Assembly: GCA_035551475.1 (NCBI GenBank)
Contig: DASZMX010000007.1
Span: forward strand, 1-52,042
DNA length: 52,042 nt
Source of the DNA: DASZMX01 sp035551475
GTDB taxonomy: Bacteria; Verrucomicrobiota; Verrucomicrobiia; Limisphaerales; Palsa-1400
Reading direction: 5' to 3'
The notes beneath the pieces are model-generated. The model worked only from the letters and a program-made list of their open reading frames with translations, was not told the DNA's origin and searched no databases. The position numbers were made by a program, and so were the translations under genes. Positions 50,801-52,042 of the stretch are shown piece by piece (position 1 is the first letter of the stretch; each line of letters starts with the position of its first letter).

Positions 50801-51401
50801 CGCTGCCCACCGTGTTGATCAACCCGCTCACCGCCGAGTTGGTCGCTTCCAACACGCCATTAATGTAAAGCGCGGCGCCGCCGCCATTCTGGTAGGTTCC
50901 CACGAGATGCAGCCACCGTTTCGGCGCGCGGATATCGGTCGTGCCGCCATCCGCGCCGTATCCGCCCGTCAGGCCGTTCATGTGAAACGAAATAAAATCG
51001 GTCGCGCTGTTCCGATGCAAGCGCCACGACCAATCGCCGCGGCAAAACACCGTCTCCCAATCCTGATTCAGCGCGTCCACCGCCACCCACGCCGCCACGG
51101 TGACGCTGCCGGTGACGTTGAAATCCGCCGCATTCGGAATCTGCACGTAGAAATTGCCATCAAAACTCAGCGCACTGCCCAGTCCGCTCGGGCCGGGCAC
51201 AATCGTCGGGGCGCGCAACGTGTTTTGATCCTGGCGGCACACTCCGTCATGCCCGTGGCCGCTTTGGTCCGCCACCGTTTCCCCCGCCAACCCCGCCATT
51301 CCCTCGAAATTATAATACGCCACCAGGCCCGTCGCGATGTCCGCGCGCGCCGTCAGCGCGCCGCCCAGAACGGCAGTCAACAGCATTCCAGCCAGCCGCA
51401 T
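47898..51401 (-). CDS. Giant secreted LamG-ASST-Fn3 protein with C-terminal dockerin
   Basis: From the ATG at 51401 the product has 1167 residues. Order of domains: signal peptide; LamG/concanavalin-like lectin (LVAYYNFEGMAGLAGETVAD, about 25-240); PKD/Ig-like region (about 245-370); second Ig-like domain (about 385-480); ASST-type propeller (FPHMNAIDVDTDGNILLSSR, KINRDTGEIIWRLGGARNQF; about 560-900); fibronectin type III (LTALQNGATYYFRVTAVNRQ); carbohydrate-binding-like jelly roll; and a dockerin type I pair (DLNEDGQVDLLDLKTLTQDW; DLDGNGKVDFNDFGILGENW). Dockerins bind cohesins with calcium. The start is one base after the stop of the upstream gene. Confidence 0.9.
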   Translation of the reverse strand: MRLAGMLLTAVLGGALTARADIATGLVAYYNFEGMAGLAGETVADQSGHGHDGVCRQDQNTLRAPTIVPGPSGLGSALSFDGNFYVQIPNAADFNVTGSVTVAAWVAVDALNQDWETVFCRGDWSWRLHRNSATDFISFHMNGLTGGYGADGGTTDIRAPKRWLHLVGTYQNGGGAALYINGVLEATNSAVSGLINTVGSDPVTIGAQIDSGTLRRQWVGQIDEVRFYNRALTPADVTQLYHFASGSFNNTPTVTATGDLDLDAPTNIPLTAVVSDDGNPLPSNTSNPDPNDPNKLRWGWTALSQPAASAGITWSGATNGEAFTYAGSPNAPWTLFTNSPTAGFDVPGKYVLKFTATDGQYSSSRTIVVRVRTRNDYHALGYAYLSPLPGAEYASPQKNLILMRLNPLAATAITNLSSCIHVTGAVSGAHSGQTKIASDHRTVMFQMTGVFALGEVVTVALSPGIPPTAGGPLAPYQYQYVVAGHWADSAPKYAEAIVAPMKAQVPSPPAPLAQPVNASIGVAGIMPNGVSVPSDFPWISITTSNNPDPNPIFIDNRGGGGDPFNVIFDNSGAPIWYCKYPDERRDMKVQPNGLLTMLARDNGNHYNSFDTNYQLVTNYWAANGFSVDEHEFQMRPDGSYFVLVITTGNVDMSRYVAGGNPNAAVTECALQEFTPQHELIMEWRAWEHFDILDQQAFIDLTANSLDFPHMNAIDVDTDGNILLSSRSTSEVTKINRDTGEIIWRLGGARNQFTYVNDPLQGTRNQHALRMVSTNDYIMFDNGDLHSPAMSRGVEYVLDTNKMTATLVWQYPSTPTPSMYSFYMGDAQRLTNGNTVIDWAVGGLPKLTEVRPDGTKAFEMNWVGGWEAYRTWRCAWHGSATQPYLLVESYPDNISLIYNQFGDTNVAFYKIYGGTTSHSTNLLATSGATLKRLTALQNGATYYFRVTAVNRQGVEGPPSNEQTATVNIIKPGQAMLQNGDFSQGKTSWAWTVAGGASATWAIESGASHVYITNGSSAAANIQLKQTGKALIQGKTYVLQFDGWATGTRYIEAKVAQDASPNQFYGGTTTAFLTPAHNHFRYVFTMAATSDFNASIFFNLGGSTAGVFLDNVSLYYCAPGDLNEDGQVDLLDLKTLTQDWLKQQNGLSTDLDGNGKVDFNDFGILGENW

Positions 51402-51402
51402 T

Positions 51403-52042
51403 TTATTGAGTATGATTGACACGATAAAATTTCGCCGCCGCCGCTCCGGGCGCTTCGCTGAAGCTTCCGGCGCTATTTCCGGTCCCGGCCCAGGGCCCCG
51501 CGAGGTTGGTGGCCGATTGCAGTTCGCCGTCCTGAAATTGCACCACCACGTTGCCATTGCTCCACGCCACGCCGAGAATGGCCGGCCCCACCAAGGCCCC
51601 GTGGAAAACCGCCGCCGCCAGGAAATCCGGAGGCGATGCCACAATGCCGCCCCGGGCGGAATTGGTCGTCAGGGTGAGGTTGGCCGGCTGGCTCAATTGC
51701 AGCGAGCATAGCGCGCCGCTGGCCGGCGGCGCCGCCGCCGCGATCGCAGGATCCCAAAGCGCTCCAAATTCCAATGTGACCCCGGAAGTTCCCAATCCCG
51801 GCAAGGTTCCGCCCGGCGCATCCGCCGTCACCGCCACTGGGCTATAACCCGCCGCGTCCCACGCTGCGCTGGTTCCCGAGGACACCGTCACACGATCGCG
51901 AAAAGACGCCGGAAAAATCCCATACCCTTGCGCCGCAGCCGTGCTGAGCCCCGTGAAAAAATTGCTGACACCCAAAATCTGCCCGCGATCCACCGACACA
52001 TCCAAAGCAAAAGATCGCACCACTTCCCCTGCTGTGCATTGG
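51403..52042 (-). CDS. Secreted protein C-terminus, 5' end beyond window
   Basis: The frame is open to the right edge, so only the last about 212 residues are visible. They contain VVRSFALDVSVDRGQILGVS, VTLEFGALWDPAIAAAAPPA and a C-terminal QFQDGELQSATNLAGPWAGT...AKFYRVN module, the same type as in the neighbouring secreted proteins. The region before it resembles cohesin/Ig-type beta domains in composition, but a family name is not justified. The TAA lies one base before the LamG-dockerin gene, so the two are one transcript. Confidence 0.75.
   Translation of the reverse strand, partial: QCTAGEVVRSFALDVSVDRGQILGVSNFFTGLSTAAAQGYGIFPASFRDRVTVSSGTSAAWDAAGYSPVAVTADAPGGTLPGLGTSGVTLEFGALWDPAIAAAAPPASGALCSLQLSQPANLTLTTNSARGGIVASPPDFLAAAVFHGALVGPAILGVAWSNGNVVVQFQDGELQSATNLAGPWAGTGNSAGSFSEAPGAAAAKFYRVNHTQ

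Noticed and set aside
48651..51419. A 922-codon open frame opposite the LamG-dockerin gene
   Set aside because: Its product is rich in Arg, His and Ala with no domain pattern; it mirrors the third codon positions of the real high-GC gene, which has a signal peptide and recognised domains.
1..52042. CRISPR array, rRNA genes, phage genes
   Set aside because: No series of spaced direct repeats, rRNA sequence or phage structural gene was seen on reading either strand; the holin-like gene at 14.2 kb belongs to the widespread YvlD group.

Overview
The window is high-GC bacterial chromosome. Its gene content points to the Verrucomicrobiota, most likely a Pedosphaera/Limisphaerales-type soil or water bacterium. 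The signs are a Planctomycete/Verrucomicrobium-type cytochrome (PSCyt1/DUF1549/DUF1553) gene paired with a DUF1501 gene, very large secreted proteins that end in a 'TNL.NWQ...FYRV' module, LamG/arylsulfotransferase-like proteins, and a MoxR-DUF58-DUF4381-BatA-BatB/C operon. The assignment is inference from gene families, not from a marker gene.

Layout. 1-3.7 kb (minus): DUF1549/DUF1553 cytochrome (cut by the window edge), DUF1501 partner, and a zinc-ribbon membrane protein. 3.8-11.9 kb (plus): small membrane protein, lysine-rich basic protein, UbiB-family kinase-like protein, anti-sigma-like membrane protein, queG, two tandem NarL-type response regulators, a double PRC-barrel protein and a YflT-like stress protein. 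11.9-14.0 kb (minus): argG coupled to a lipoprotein. 14.2-19.9 kb (plus): YvlD/holin-like protein, Mrp ATPase, SufT-like protein, pyrR-pyrB, an alpha/beta hydrolase, a HAD phosphatase and a secreted protein, ending against a convergent LMW-phosphatase-like gene. 20.1-21.1 kb: poorly coding, lower-GC stretch with a small membrane protein, a gene remnant and tRNA-His. 21.2-23.5 kb (plus): TPR/LysM lipoprotein, membrane-anchored protein and ABC ATPase. 23.5-32.1 kb (minus): PstS-like protein, the five-gene MoxR/Bat operon, ribF, truB and a single-domain response regulator.

32.2-35.5 kb is a mobile island that is clearly AT-richer than its surroundings. It holds a palindromic scar made of two facing transposon ends, the 3' remnant of an IS1-like transposase with two coupled small genes, and an IS1595/ISXO2-type element. 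That element has terminal repeats, a twice-frameshifted transposase, a small accessory ORF and a passenger gene. The passenger encodes a proteasome-like (Ntn-hydrolase) protein whose start codon would place threonine directly after the initiator methionine. It is the most interesting item in the window. Just beyond lies a compact candidate small-RNA or leader unit with a strong terminator.

35.8-52.0 kb (mostly minus): a hypothetical gene, a triple-YbjQ protein coupled to a TPR protein, a Crp/Fnr regulator, and a ccoG-fixH-TauE-like operon for cbb3 oxidase/copper assembly without its oxidase genes. Then come a PQQ-type beta-propeller protein, an OmpR-type regulator coupled to a secreted protein, and three large secreted proteins. 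Two of these carry arylsulfotransferase-type beta-propellers, and one of those ends in a dockerin repeat.
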